From: Bartonella machadoae
Lineage (GTDB): Bacteria > Pseudomonadota > Alphaproteobacteria > Rhizobiales > Rhizobiaceae
Reading direction: 5' to 3'
DNA: 64,000 nucleotides
NCBI RefSeq assembly: GCF_022559585.1
Contig: NZ_CP087114.1
Span: forward strand, 785,095 to 849,094
The notes beneath the pieces are model-generated. The model made no database searches. It was not told the origin of the DNA and saw only the letters and a program-made list of their open reading frames with translations. The translations under genes and the position numbers were made by a program. Numbering within the stretch: the first letter of the stretch is position 1; every line of letters begins with the position of its first letter. This document shows positions 47,801-55,698 of this stretch, piece after piece.

Positions 47801-49847
47801 TGGTCTTACGAAAAGTAATTATATCCCCTTCAAACATATCGGATTAACCGATACGTTTCAGATGGTTGAAAAGCAAGATCTGATGAAGGGTTTATTAGAA
47901 GAAAACAGTGCCTATTTGGAACTTCAGAAAAAGCTGAATATTGAGGTTATCTTTGGCAATCCCCCTTATTCCGTGGGGCAAAAGAATGAGAATGATAATG
48001 CCAAGAACACTCCTTATCCACTCTTAGATAAACGTATCAGTGAAACCTATGCTACTCAATCAAAAGCAACTTGTGTGCAAGCATTATATGATAGCTATAT
48101 CCGTGCTATTCGTTGGGCAAGTGACCGTATAAAGGACCGTGGTGTTATTGGTTTTGTTACAAATGCCGGTTTTGTTAATGGATATTCTATGACAGGTTTA
48201 CGTAAATGCCTTGTTGAAGAATTTAGCAGTCTTTATATTTTCCATTTGCGGGGAAATGCTCGGACTTCTGGAGAACAACGTAAGAAAGAAAGTGGTGGCA
48301 TTTTTGGAGAAGGATCTCGGGCTCCCATTGCGATCTCTATTCTCGTAAAAAATCCAAATGCACAACAGCGCGGTAAAATATATTTCTATGATATTGGAGA
48401 TTATCTCACAAGAGAAAAAAAACTTAAGACAATTAAGGAATTTGGTAGCATTGATGGTATTACACAGAGTGAACACAGTTGGAAAATCATTACACCAGAC
48501 AAACATGGTGATTGGCTTGGTCAAAGGGATGACAGTTTTAAAGCATTTTTAGCCATAGGTGATAAGGATAAGAAAGGTCATGGTAAAAAGCTATTTGAAA
48601 CATTCTCCTGTGGTATAAAAACCAATCGTGATACGTGGGCATATAATTCTAGCCGGAAGGTCTTAGAAAATAATATGCGTAATATGATTGCGTTCTATAA
48701 TAGCGAAGTAGAACGTTTTAACAACACCCATCCACATACTGCCCGTAAAACACGCACAAAGGCTGTAGATAATTTTGTCAATTCAGATGCTAAAAAAATC
48801 AGTTGGAGCCATAATGTTAAGCAAGAATTGATAAAAGGAAAAGTTTATGAATTTGAAGAGGCATGTCTCACGCAAAGTGCATATCGTCCCTTTACACAAG
48901 AATGGCTTTATTACAATCGGACTTTCAATGATAGAGTTTATCAAATGCCGCGTATATTCCCTATGGGGCAAGCAGTTGATAATAGAGTAATACAAATTAC
49001 AGGTATAGGAACAATCACTGATTTTTCTGTACTTATGACTAATAATTTATCTGATTTAGGTGTAATGAGTGCTGGTCAATGCTTTCCACGCTATATTTAC
49101 GAAGATATTGAGGTTCCAAAAGATAACAACGAAAAACAATCTCATTTATTTACAAATTCTACAGAAGAAAGCGAAACCACCGGTTTACAACGCCATGATG
49201 CCATTACTGATGAGGGACTAGCACATTTTAAAACAGCTTATCCTAATGAGAAAATTACCAAAGATGATATCTTCTATTATGTTTACGGTCTCTTGCATTC
49301 AGAAGATTACCGTGCTCGCTACGCTGATAACCTCTCTAAAGAACTCCCTCGCATCCCTTGCGTAAAGAGCACTGAAGATTTCTGGGCATTCGTTAATGCA
49401 GGTCGTGAATTAGGCAATTTGCACGTTAATTATGAAACTGTAGACCCTTATCCCGTGACCTTTAAAAAAGGCAATCCAAAACTTACAGAAATCTCTAATC
49501 CTGAGAAATTTTATTACGTTACAGAAATGAAATTCGCTGGCAATAGCAAGGAAAAGGATAAAACCACTGTTATTTACAATAGCAATATTACAATAACAGA
49601 TATTCCTCTTAAAGCTTATGAGTATATCGTGAATGGTAAACCCGCTCTTGAATGGGTTATGGGGCGTCAATGTGTAAAGACTGATAAAAAGAGTGGCATT
49701 GTTAATGATGCCAATCGCTATGCTATTGAGACCGTTGGAAACTCTGCTTATCCATTGGAATTATTCCAAAGGGTTATTACTGTAAGTTTAGAAACAATGA
49801 AGATTGTTAAGAACTTACCAAATCTAGAATTAAGAGAAACTGAATAG
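44868..49847 (+). CDS. Type ISP-like single-chain restriction-modification enzyme (element C, diverged)
   Basis: A 1659-aa enzyme. Motifs are intact: nuclease GIDLVAK...QCK, ACGTGKT, DEAH, MTATP, GRVMRR, DPFTGTGTF and NPPY. The nuclease, helicase and coupler parts (first ~880 residues) differ at many positions from A and B, whereas the methylase core and the last ~220 residues are nearly identical to B: a mosaic gene. The target-recognition region resembles B more than A (SHNVKQEL, TQSAYRPFT) but still differs. The start MSQTINS defines the family start used for A and B. Confidence 0.9.
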   Translation: MSQTINSDNKQSSLRALLQSYRQQATSNAKKGKIFESFVTKYLMHDPLHYGRYEKVQSYYEWAKEREGWNKNDIGIDLVAKLRNRDGYVAIQCKFYEADHQISKKDIDSFIAASGKDIFKYRLLVDSTEVNLSDNVNAMIKGQAIPVYRIDLRHMENSRIDWQIFATKEEVVLKSTKEPRPHQIEAIQKVCDGLKEANRGKLIMACGTGKTFTSLKIAETLAGQGKRVLFLVPSLALVSQTIREWTADAQIPLHSFAVCSDTKVGKRRKNQEDILGMETSDLALPATTDAQALAKEARENQADAMTVVFSTYHSIQVISDAQKDHGLPEFDLIICDEAHRTTGAVLGSDKSESEFVKVHDNSIIQGKKRLYMTATPKIFTDRLKRKADLSDTVLASMDDETLYGKQLYHYTFAEALEHKLLSPCKVIILVVNETEVSKSIQRLITDKNYELILDYRTKIHGCYRALTKMDLKIDLGDDPNPMRRALAFCKDIKTSKRICKRFNSKKMKENLLALHESHKETPPLDCTFAHIDGTVSAKDRNKLLDWLKEDTGENTCRVLSNVRCLSEGVDVPALDAILFLHPRKSQIEIIQAIGRVMRRAEGKKRGYIILPVGIPAGIPPVKALENNPKYDVIWQVINALRAHDDGFNKIIHHMSIKQDVSYALDIVVPSQKATSEDTTVVIDDLPIHSKAEYSGLDIGSPTYESFHAYKPEEELDLFSQCAELIRAAIVKRGYDPSYWKRWATNVADLAQNHITRLTEVLTQSETETRRVFNDFMTELRSNLNATISEENAIEMLAQHLATRPVFDALFEGHQFVQENPVSCALQRVLNILDKVTLNEESQDYRTLSRSVQFYTRGITSLEAQQNLIVELYNEFFRYAFPRTVEKLGIVYTPIEIVDFIIHSVDDVLRKEFGKSLGSRGVSILDPFTGTGTFITRLLHSNLIKPEDMEYKYRYDIHANEIVLLAYYIAAINIEATYHGLTKSNYIPFKHIGLTDTFQMVEKQDLMKGLLEENSAYLELQKKLNIEVIFGNPPYSVGQKNENDNAKNTPYPLLDKRISETYATQSKATCVQALYDSYIRAIRWASDRIKDRGVIGFVTNAGFVNGYSMTGLRKCLVEEFSSLYIFHLRGNARTSGEQRKKESGGIFGEGSRAPIAISILVKNPNAQQRGKIYFYDIGDYLTREKKLKTIKEFGSIDGITQSEHSWKIITPDKHGDWLGQRDDSFKAFLAIGDKDKKGHGKKLFETFSCGIKTNRDTWAYNSSRKVLENNMRNMIAFYNSEVERFNNTHPHTARKTRTKAVDNFVNSDAKKISWSHNVKQELIKGKVYEFEEACLTQSAYRPFTQEWLYYNRTFNDRVYQMPRIFPMGQAVDNRVIQITGIGTITDFSVLMTNNLSDLGVMSAGQCFPRYIYEDIEVPKDNNEKQSHLFTNSTEESETTGLQRHDAITDEGLAHFKTAYPNEKITKDDIFYYVYGLLHSEDYRARYADNLSKELPRIPCVKSTEDFWAFVNAGRELGNLHVNYETVDPYPVTFKKGNPKLTEISNPEKFYYVTEMKFAGNSKEKDKTTVIYNSNITITDIPLKAYEYIVNGKPALEWVMGRQCVKTDKKSGIVNDANRYAIETVGNSAYPLELFQRVITVSLETMKIVKNLPNLELRETE

Positions 49848-49951
49848 ATTTATGAATCATGCCAATCTCATAAGGGGTATAGATCTTATAACCATCATCT
49901 ATACTCTCTTATTAGGTTGCTTATGTACAATCTTAAAAGGAAAGATTTACC

Positions 49952-50092
49952 ATGCGCTATTCTAAAAAGAGAAGCCTTGCACTTTTAGACACTCTTATTT
50001 GGATTGCTTTAAGGTTTTTAAGAAATCCCATCTTAAATAGAATGAGATTTTTTTACATTGCCTTTAAAAGATTAACTCGCAATCTCAAATGA
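49952..50092 (+). CDS. Small basic hydrophobic peptide (46 aa, element C)
   Basis: MRYSKKRS start, the same hydrophobic centre as the B copy and ending RLTRNLK. The AAAGGA site is 9 bp upstream. The intact frame of exactly the same length in two elements, close after the RM stop, is the evidence for a gene. Function unknown. Confidence 0.5.
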   Translation: MRYSKKRSLALLDTLIWIALRFLRNPILNRMRFFYIAFKRLTRNLK

Positions 50093-50382
50093 TGCCTTTC
50101 TTATCTTTCAAAAGCTCTCTTTAAAGACAAATATGCGTATTAATAGGTTGTATTTATCAAGAGAGATTGTTTTTTGCAGCATTGATAAAACTTAATATAT
50201 TAAAATATAATGTTTTTTATCTTTTTAGTGTTTTTTTCTTTAAAACACAAAGTTTCAAAACTCAAAACCCTCTTTAAATCTATAAGTTACTCTTTATAAC
50301 ATATCTCATAATTACAAACGGTCTTTTGAGAGGCATTTAAAGAGCTATATGCCCTCTCATAAAACATGATTTAATTATTCAT

Positions 50383-50567
50383 TAAAATCATAAATGTTGT
50401 CTGTTAAATTTTTAGACAGATACTGACAGGTTTTAATCAACTTATCTCATTAATTGTCTATATAAATCATCTTATTAGCATTGAATATTTCTCAAAACTT
50501 ACTAACATATTGAAATATAATGTTTTTTACTTTTATCGAAAAGTTTTTTTAAAAATGAGGGGGTAAA
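50383..50567. repeat. Distal inverted repeat of the element C RM cassette
   Basis: Inverted partner of 44401-44590; ends in GAGGGGGTAAA. The stretch from here to the promoter (50570-50960) is AT-rich and without a convincing gene. Confidence 0.75.
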
Positions 50568-50962
50568 ATAACTGCTAATCACTGACAAGAGACAAAAGCC
50601 TATTTAAAAGGCATTTTGATAAGGATATAAGAATTCAAAATGTTTTCATAAAAATCAAAACCGCTGGTTATAAAGACGCGGTCTCTATAAAGCTGTTTAA
50701 ATTACAAACCTCTTATAAAAAATTCACAAAAATATTCACAAGTTATCTCATAAAAATAATGATGCGTTATAAAGTTAAAAATAGGCATTATGAGAGCGTT
50801 CTTAGTTATTATGATGTTTAAAAGAGAAAAATAACGCAATTGCGTAATATAGAGTCAAATAGACGCAATAAAACAGAAAATATTCATAAGCATATGATGC
50901 ATATTTATACACAATGGTATAAAAAATAATTATAAAAAAACACAAAAAATAATAAAAGATAG

Positions 50963-50991
50963 TTGACAATAAATACGTATTTTGTTATATA
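50963..50991 (+). promoter_or_regulatory. Sigma-70 promoter of the YdcK-like cassette (element C)
   Basis: TTGACA 50963-50968, 17 bp spacer, TATATA 50986-50991. Predicted start of transcription about 50998. Confidence 0.8.
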
Positions 50992-50997
50992 AATACT

Positions 50998-51233
50998 CAA
51001 GTGATCAAAACACTAAACAGTTAGCGAATGGGTTCGATAAACCTAATCCCTAATATAAAAAAAACTGACTGTCTTTTATGCTCTTGTTAGTATATGAAGA
51101 TTCTGTCGGGTGTCGTTATGTCATACAATACTCCTTTATGGAGGAAAACATAACAACGGACTAACTGCCGTGTTTTGAGCGCCCGGCACCTTTATAGGTG
51201 TCAATTCAAAAATTTAACAGTTAGGAGTTCGTT
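50998..51233 (+). ncRNA. Structured leader RNA with alternative pairing over the ribosome site (element C)
   Basis: Same architecture as at 25107: CAGTTAG 51018-51024; CGGGTG 51107-51112 with CGCCCG 51180-51185; GTTATGT 51115-51121 with ACATAAC 51148-51154; CTAACTG 51161-51167; GGCACC 51185-51190 with GGTGTC 51197-51202; CAGTTAG 51218-51224 next to GGAG. Relative to B, changes on one side of each stem are matched on the other. CCGTGTTTT after the middle segment is unchanged. Confidence 0.7.
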
Positions 51234-52010
51234 ATGAACGCTATAGAAAATAACACCCCCGTTATCGTTTCCAATGCAAATGACACTACATCCCTTGCAA
51301 AACAAGAACCTGTAAAAAAATATGAATTTATTGATGATTGTGAATTAATAGATGATCATTATTTATACCGTATACGTGCTTTAAGAGATTTTGGTGATGT
51401 CAAAAAAGGAGATCTAGGGGGGTATATCGAAAAGGAAGATAACCTCTCTCATGAGGGCAATTGCTGGGTTTATAATAAAGCGCGTGTCTTTGAAAATGCC
51501 CGTGTCTTTGGAAATGCAAAAGTAAAAAGCTTTTTTGTTGATGTTTATGGCAATGCGCAAATCTATGGAAATGCTATTTTTGAAGGTATGACACTAAAAG
51601 ATAATGCAAAACTTTCTGGCAATGCCCATGCTAGCAATGCCGTGGTTATCGAAGGCAATGCGCAAATTTATGATAATGCTCGTGTAACTGATCATGCCCA
51701 TATTTCTGATGATGCTGTCATTTGTGATGATGCCCATGTTGGTGGCAATGCAAAAATAAAGGGCTCTGCTTATATTTGTGATGAATCCCGTGTCTTTGAT
51801 GATGCCATGGTTTGTGATGCTCTTATCTCAGGCAATTCTTATATTCATAGCAATGCTTCTTTAACTGCTAATGAAGATATCTGTGATGATGCTTATCCCG
51901 AATTGGGTAGTGAAGATGATTACTATCGTCACGAATATTATGATGATTATGGTTATGATGATGATTACCAATATGATTGCAATTCTGAAGATACAAATCA
52001 AGCTGCGTAA
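51234..52010 (+). CDS. YdcK-like hexapeptide-repeat protein 1 (element C)
   Basis: A 258-aa protein with an extra ~15-residue N-terminus (NNTPVIVSNANDTTS) compared with B, then the shared domain (DFGDVKKGDLGG, NLSHEGNCWVYN), about 20 hexapeptide repeats and the Tyr/Asp acidic tail, which is almost unchanged from B. GGAG lies 7 bp before the start and is part of the leader pairing. Confidence 0.75.
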   Translation: MNAIENNTPVIVSNANDTTSLAKQEPVKKYEFIDDCELIDDHYLYRIRALRDFGDVKKGDLGGYIEKEDNLSHEGNCWVYNKARVFENARVFGNAKVKSFFVDVYGNAQIYGNAIFEGMTLKDNAKLSGNAHASNAVVIEGNAQIYDNARVTDHAHISDDAVICDDAHVGGNAKIKGSAYICDESRVFDDAMVCDALISGNSYIHSNASLTANEDICDDAYPELGSEDDYYRHEYYDDYGYDDDYQYDCNSEDTNQAA

Positions 52011-52093
52011 ATAATACCGCGGGCGCGGCGGGGGCGCCCCTTCTTAAGAACATTTCATTAAAAATTTATCGATTATTAGATTAGGAGCTCCCT

Positions 52094-53257
52094 ATGACCA
52101 CTATAAATGTATCCAAAAAATATGAATTAACAAATGAAACCCGTGTATGTGCTAATAGCACCCTTTATCGCATTCGTGCTTTAAGAGACTTTGATGATAT
52201 TAAAATTGGAGAGTTAGGTGGCTTTATCGAAAAGGAAGATAACCTCTCTCATGACGGCAATTGCTGGGTTGGTAACGAGGCATGTGTGTATAATAATGCC
52301 CATGTTTCTGATAATGCGAAAATTTTCAATTATGCTAGTGTTTTCGATAATGCAACGGTCTGTGACAATGCTAAAGTTTTTGATTTTGCAAGTATTTATG
52401 ACAATGCAAAAATTTATGATAATGCCTTGGTTTATGGGGATGCTTTTGTTTACAAATATGCCCATGTTTTTGAGAATGCTGCTGTATGTGATAAGGCTGT
52501 TATAAGAGATAAGGCAAAAGTTTATGGTAATGCCTTTGTGAGTTGGTATACCCGTATTGAAGGCAATACAAAGCTCTCCTGTGTATCTAAACCTTGTGAC
52601 AATGTTTGTGTTGATTTACCCATAACAAAAAAATATGAATTAACAAATGAAAGCTGCATTCGTGATGGGGTTACTTTACACCGCATTCGCGCATTAAGAG
52701 ATTTTGATGATGTCAAGGCTGGTCAATTGGGTGGTTTTATCGAAAATGAAAGCAATTTATCCCATGATGGCAATTGCTGGGTTTATGATAATGCTACCGT
52801 TTCTCGTGATGCCCGTGTGTATGAAAATGCAAAAATATATGGCAATGCCTTTATTAATAGAAATGCTTGTGTTTATGGCAATGCCGTGGTTCGTGATAAG
52901 GCATGGGTTTTTGGAGGCAATGCCCATGTTTATGACAATGCGCAAATTTATGACAATGCTATAGTGCGTGGTCAAGTTTATGGCAATGCCATGGTTTGTA
53001 ATAAAGCCAATATCCTTTATGAGGCAAAAATTTATGAGAATGCAAAAATTTCTCATAATGCGTATGTGAGTGGTTTTATTTATGGAAATGCAAAAATCTC
53101 AGGTTCTGCTCGTATTGATTGGTATGCTCGTGTTTATGATGATGCTTTCATTGATGATAACGCATATGTTTGTTATTTAATAAAAATTTCAGGCAATGCC
53201 GTGGTTAATGGCAATCAAAAAATTTATGAAGATATTGGTAAAATAACAAAACCATAA
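52094..53257 (+). CDS. Double YdcK-like hexapeptide-repeat protein 2 (element C)
   Basis: A 387-aa protein made of two complete units in one frame: unit 1 about 1-175 (KKYELTNETRVCAN ... NLSHDGNCWVGN plus repeats) and unit 2 about 180-387 (TKKYELTNESC ... NLSHDGNCWVYDN plus repeats). Element B has a single-unit gene here. The linker (PCDNVCVDLPI) suggests that an intergenic stretch between two tandem genes was lost or that a unit was duplicated in frame. Confidence 0.75.
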   Translation: MTTINVSKKYELTNETRVCANSTLYRIRALRDFDDIKIGELGGFIEKEDNLSHDGNCWVGNEACVYNNAHVSDNAKIFNYASVFDNATVCDNAKVFDFASIYDNAKIYDNALVYGDAFVYKYAHVFENAAVCDKAVIRDKAKVYGNAFVSWYTRIEGNTKLSCVSKPCDNVCVDLPITKKYELTNESCIRDGVTLHRIRALRDFDDVKAGQLGGFIENESNLSHDGNCWVYDNATVSRDARVYENAKIYGNAFINRNACVYGNAVVRDKAWVFGGNAHVYDNAQIYDNAIVRGQVYGNAMVCNKANILYEAKIYENAKISHNAYVSGFIYGNAKISGSARIDWYARVYDDAFIDDNAYVCYLIKISGNAVVNGNQKIYEDIGKITKP

Positions 53258-53345
53258 ATAAAGCAACGTAAATAACAGGCGTTGCGGGGGCGCCTGCTTT
53301 CCAAATCTTTCATTTCAAATCTCATATTCTATAAGGATTGTTCCT

Positions 53346-53843
53346 ATGCAAAAGAAATTTGCACTTACAAATGAAACGCGTCTCTTTGCTAATCACATAC
53401 TTTATCGCATTCAGGCTTTAAAAAGCTTTTCTGATGTCAAGGCTGGTCAACTGGGCGGCTTTATCGAAGATGAGAGTAACCTTTCTCATGATGGCAATTG
53501 CTGGGTTTATGGTAATGCTCTGGTTTTAAACTCCGGTCGTGTTTATGAGAATGCTAGGGTCTATCATAACGCTATTATTGCTGGTTATGTCTATGGCAAT
53601 GCAATCGTTCTTGGTAAATCGATCATTTATGACCATGCCCATGTCTATGGCAATGCACAAATTTATGATCACGCCCGTATCGTCAATCATGTTCATATTT
53701 ATGAGAATGCTCATAGTCACGGCATTGTTATGATTTTAGAAAAGACTCGTGATGATATTGAAACAAGGTCTTATATCGAATTGCTTTCCAATAATGAAAT
53801 AAAAATCATCTGGCTGCGTAATAAAGCCTTTTTAAACATTTAG
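53346..53843 (+). CDS. YdcK-like hexapeptide-repeat protein 3, short (element C)
   Basis: A 165-aa protein, nearly identical to the B copy, including the distinct non-repeat end (IKIIWLRNKAFLNI). AAGGA lies upstream. The low divergence compared with genes 1 and 2 suggests stronger constraint or recent exchange. Confidence 0.75.
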   Translation: MQKKFALTNETRLFANHILYRIQALKSFSDVKAGQLGGFIEDESNLSHDGNCWVYGNALVLNSGRVYENARVYHNAIIAGYVYGNAIVLGKSIIYDHAHVYGNAQIYDHARIVNHVHIYENAHSHGIVMILEKTRDDIETRSYIELLSNNEIKIIWLRNKAFLNI

Positions 53844-53919
53844 AGCGCCGCGGCGGTCACTCCATTTTTCCAATATTTTCCATGCAACTTTTTTCACAAG
53901 AGAGATTGTGAGGGGTCTT

Positions 53920-54702
53920 ATGATGTCCAAAAAATACAAACTAACTAATGAAACAAAACAACTAAAAGATAAAATTACACAAAAAATTACAACGCTTTAT
54001 CGCATTCGGGCTTTAAAAAGCTTTTCTGATGTCAAGGCTGGTCAACTGGGCGGCTTTATTGAAAAGGAAGAAAACCTCTCTCATAACGGTCTTTGCTGGG
54101 TTTATGATGATGCATTGGTTTATAAACATGCCCGTGTTTATGAGAATGCAAAAATACGAGGCAATGCACAAATTTGTGGTCTTGTCTATGGCAATGCTCA
54201 GGTGCATGATAAGGTGTTTATTTCTCAATATGCAAAAATTTATGACAATGCATTTGTTTATGATAGTGCGCATGTGGCTGGCTATGTTTATGGCAAGGCT
54301 CGTGTCTATGGCAATAGCCGCGTTTCAATTGAAGCCCATGTTTATGGCAATGCGCATCTTTCTCATCATAGTTATCTTTTTGAATATGCAAGGCTTTATG
54401 GCAACGCGAGGGTGTTAGGCTCTGCTTGTCTTTTTAGTTATGCGCATGTTTATGGCTATGCTGTTGTTAAGAGCCGTGCAAAAATTTATGGCAAGGTTTA
54501 TGACTATGCAAAAGTAAGTGGCTGTGCGCAAATTTATGGCTCTGTTTATGGAAAAGCTCAGGTTTCTCATACTATCAAGGTCTTTGGTCGTGCTTGTGGG
54601 CGTGCAAAACTTAATCGAAAAAGTGAGATAAGAGAGGTTCCCAAAAATAAGGAGGTTAATAAGAGCGATATTCTTATAGAGATTGTTGATACTGAAGAAT
54701 AA
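53920..54702 (+). CDS. YdcK-like hexapeptide-repeat protein 4 (element C)
   Basis: About 260 aa from ATG 53920 (a GTG at 53908 is less likely because GAGGGG lies between). N-terminal domain with an insertion (QLKDKITQKITT) before LYRIRALKSFSDVKAGQLGGF, then about 25 repeats with many VYGNA/VYGKA units, and a charged non-repeat end (REVPKNKEVNKSDILIEIVDTEE). Intact six-A tract at 53929-53934, unlike B. Confidence 0.75.
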   Translation: MMSKKYKLTNETKQLKDKITQKITTLYRIRALKSFSDVKAGQLGGFIEKEENLSHNGLCWVYDDALVYKHARVYENAKIRGNAQICGLVYGNAQVHDKVFISQYAKIYDNAFVYDSAHVAGYVYGKARVYGNSRVSIEAHVYGNAHLSHHSYLFEYARLYGNARVLGSACLFSYAHVYGYAVVKSRAKIYGKVYDYAKVSGCAQIYGSVYGKAQVSHTIKVFGRACGRAKLNRKSEIREVPKNKEVNKSDILIEIVDTEE

Positions 54703-54754
54703 ACAATAAATGCGGGGGCGTTGGTTTGATGCCATCTCAAAAGACAAGAGTGCA

Positions 54755-54793
54755 AAAAAGAAAGCCGTGCCATTTTACGTGACGCGGCTTTCA
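54755..54793 (+). terminator. Terminator after the YdcK-like cassette (element C)
   Basis: AAAGCCGTG and CGCGGCTTT stem as in element B. The stretch 54795-55440 is AT-rich and without a convincing gene; compared with B it lacks part of the C/G-run hairpin region. Confidence 0.65.
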
Positions 54794-55444
54794 TATCTCT
54801 CATGTTGAATCAATCATCACTCTAAGGAGTCATAAACACATATATACAAAACGTATTATATTGCAAGCTCTCTAGTCTCTTTATAAAAACTTATCCAAAA
54901 TAATATAAAGGAATGGTTATGAAAGCGTTCTTTTAGATCATTACATTTGAATGAAAAAAGCCTAATAAAGTTATATCAAATCAATCAAAAGCAAGCGTTG
55001 GTTTTAAAAACAATCTCTCAGTAAAACAAAAAACAGCTATAGAGCTCTCTTTAAACATTTGCGTTTAATGATGTTATCTCTCAACTTCTCTCTGTTTATA
55101 AAAAAGGTGCCCTCATTTTTGAGGTGACTAAAATCGCTCAATCCAAATTTGGATTAACCTCTTAAAGAATGTTTCAAATATTTGCATTTAAACAAGCTCT
55201 CATATTCAATTGCGTTTTAACAATGCGATTTATTACGATAAAAACGTCTTGTAAAATTTATGTGCTGTTATGAATGATAGCTGCTTTGCATTTTATTTGA
55301 ATGCTCACATGTATTATAACATTGGCATCATGATTTGCTTTTTATGCTCTGTTTATAGATGGCTATTGTTTGTAAAAAATGGTCAATTAAATTGTGCATA
55401 AAAGTGTGGATTCAAAGGTGGATTCAAATAAAATAAATGCACTT

Positions 55445-55501
55445 AATATACTGATTTTATTGTATTTTTATACAAAATGGGACGCCAGGCATAAGCGACC
55501 C
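55445..55501 (+). mobile_element. Distal attachment end of element C
   Basis: The arm sequence (CTTAATATACTGATTT...TTGTATTTTT) matches the end of element B; it is followed by the target repeat copy CAGGCATAAGCGACCC at 55486-55501. Confidence 0.7.
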
Positions 55502-55682
55502 GTCTCAAGTACGGGTCGTTTTGTATTCAGGACAGCATTTTGTCCACGCGCCGCTTAATGGGCTTTTGGATTTGTTGAGGGCGTCTTTGCGTTCAGAATT
55601 TGAGGGTTCAATCCAATCTCTAGAAGAGCGGATAAAAGTTTTAAGCAGCGAGCTAGAAGAGCTGAAAGAGTGTTCATTTTAA
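55486..55682 (+). pseudogene. 3' part of the small phage gene interrupted by element C
   Basis: Continues the frame of 39891 after the repeat: GI-SDP then SQVRVVLYSGQHFV and a C-terminal heptad-like helix (SIQSLEERIKVLSSELEELKE), stop at 55680. The restored product is about 73 aa. The C-terminal coiled coil and its position before the long fibre gene suggest a fibre-associated or chaperone protein; this is inference. Confidence 0.7.
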
Positions 55683-55698
55683 TTGATGGAGCAAGACC

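Larger units (their letters stand above)
39932..55485 (+). mobile_element. Element C: 15.5 kb satellite-like integrative element
   Basis: Bounded by CAGGCATAGACAACCC (39916-39931) and CAGGCATAAGCGACCC (55486-55501), 13 of 16 identical. Same gene order as B from integrase to fourth YdcK-like gene, with all genes apparently intact, so this is the most complete copy. Same orientation as the phage genes. Confidence 0.8.

Noticed and set aside
39920-55480. ACAA alone as the crossover core of elements B and C
   Set aside because: Joining at ACAA keeps the B target in frame with a duplicated RFCER, but puts the C target out of frame with an early stop. The longer target repeats restore both genes, so they were preferred.
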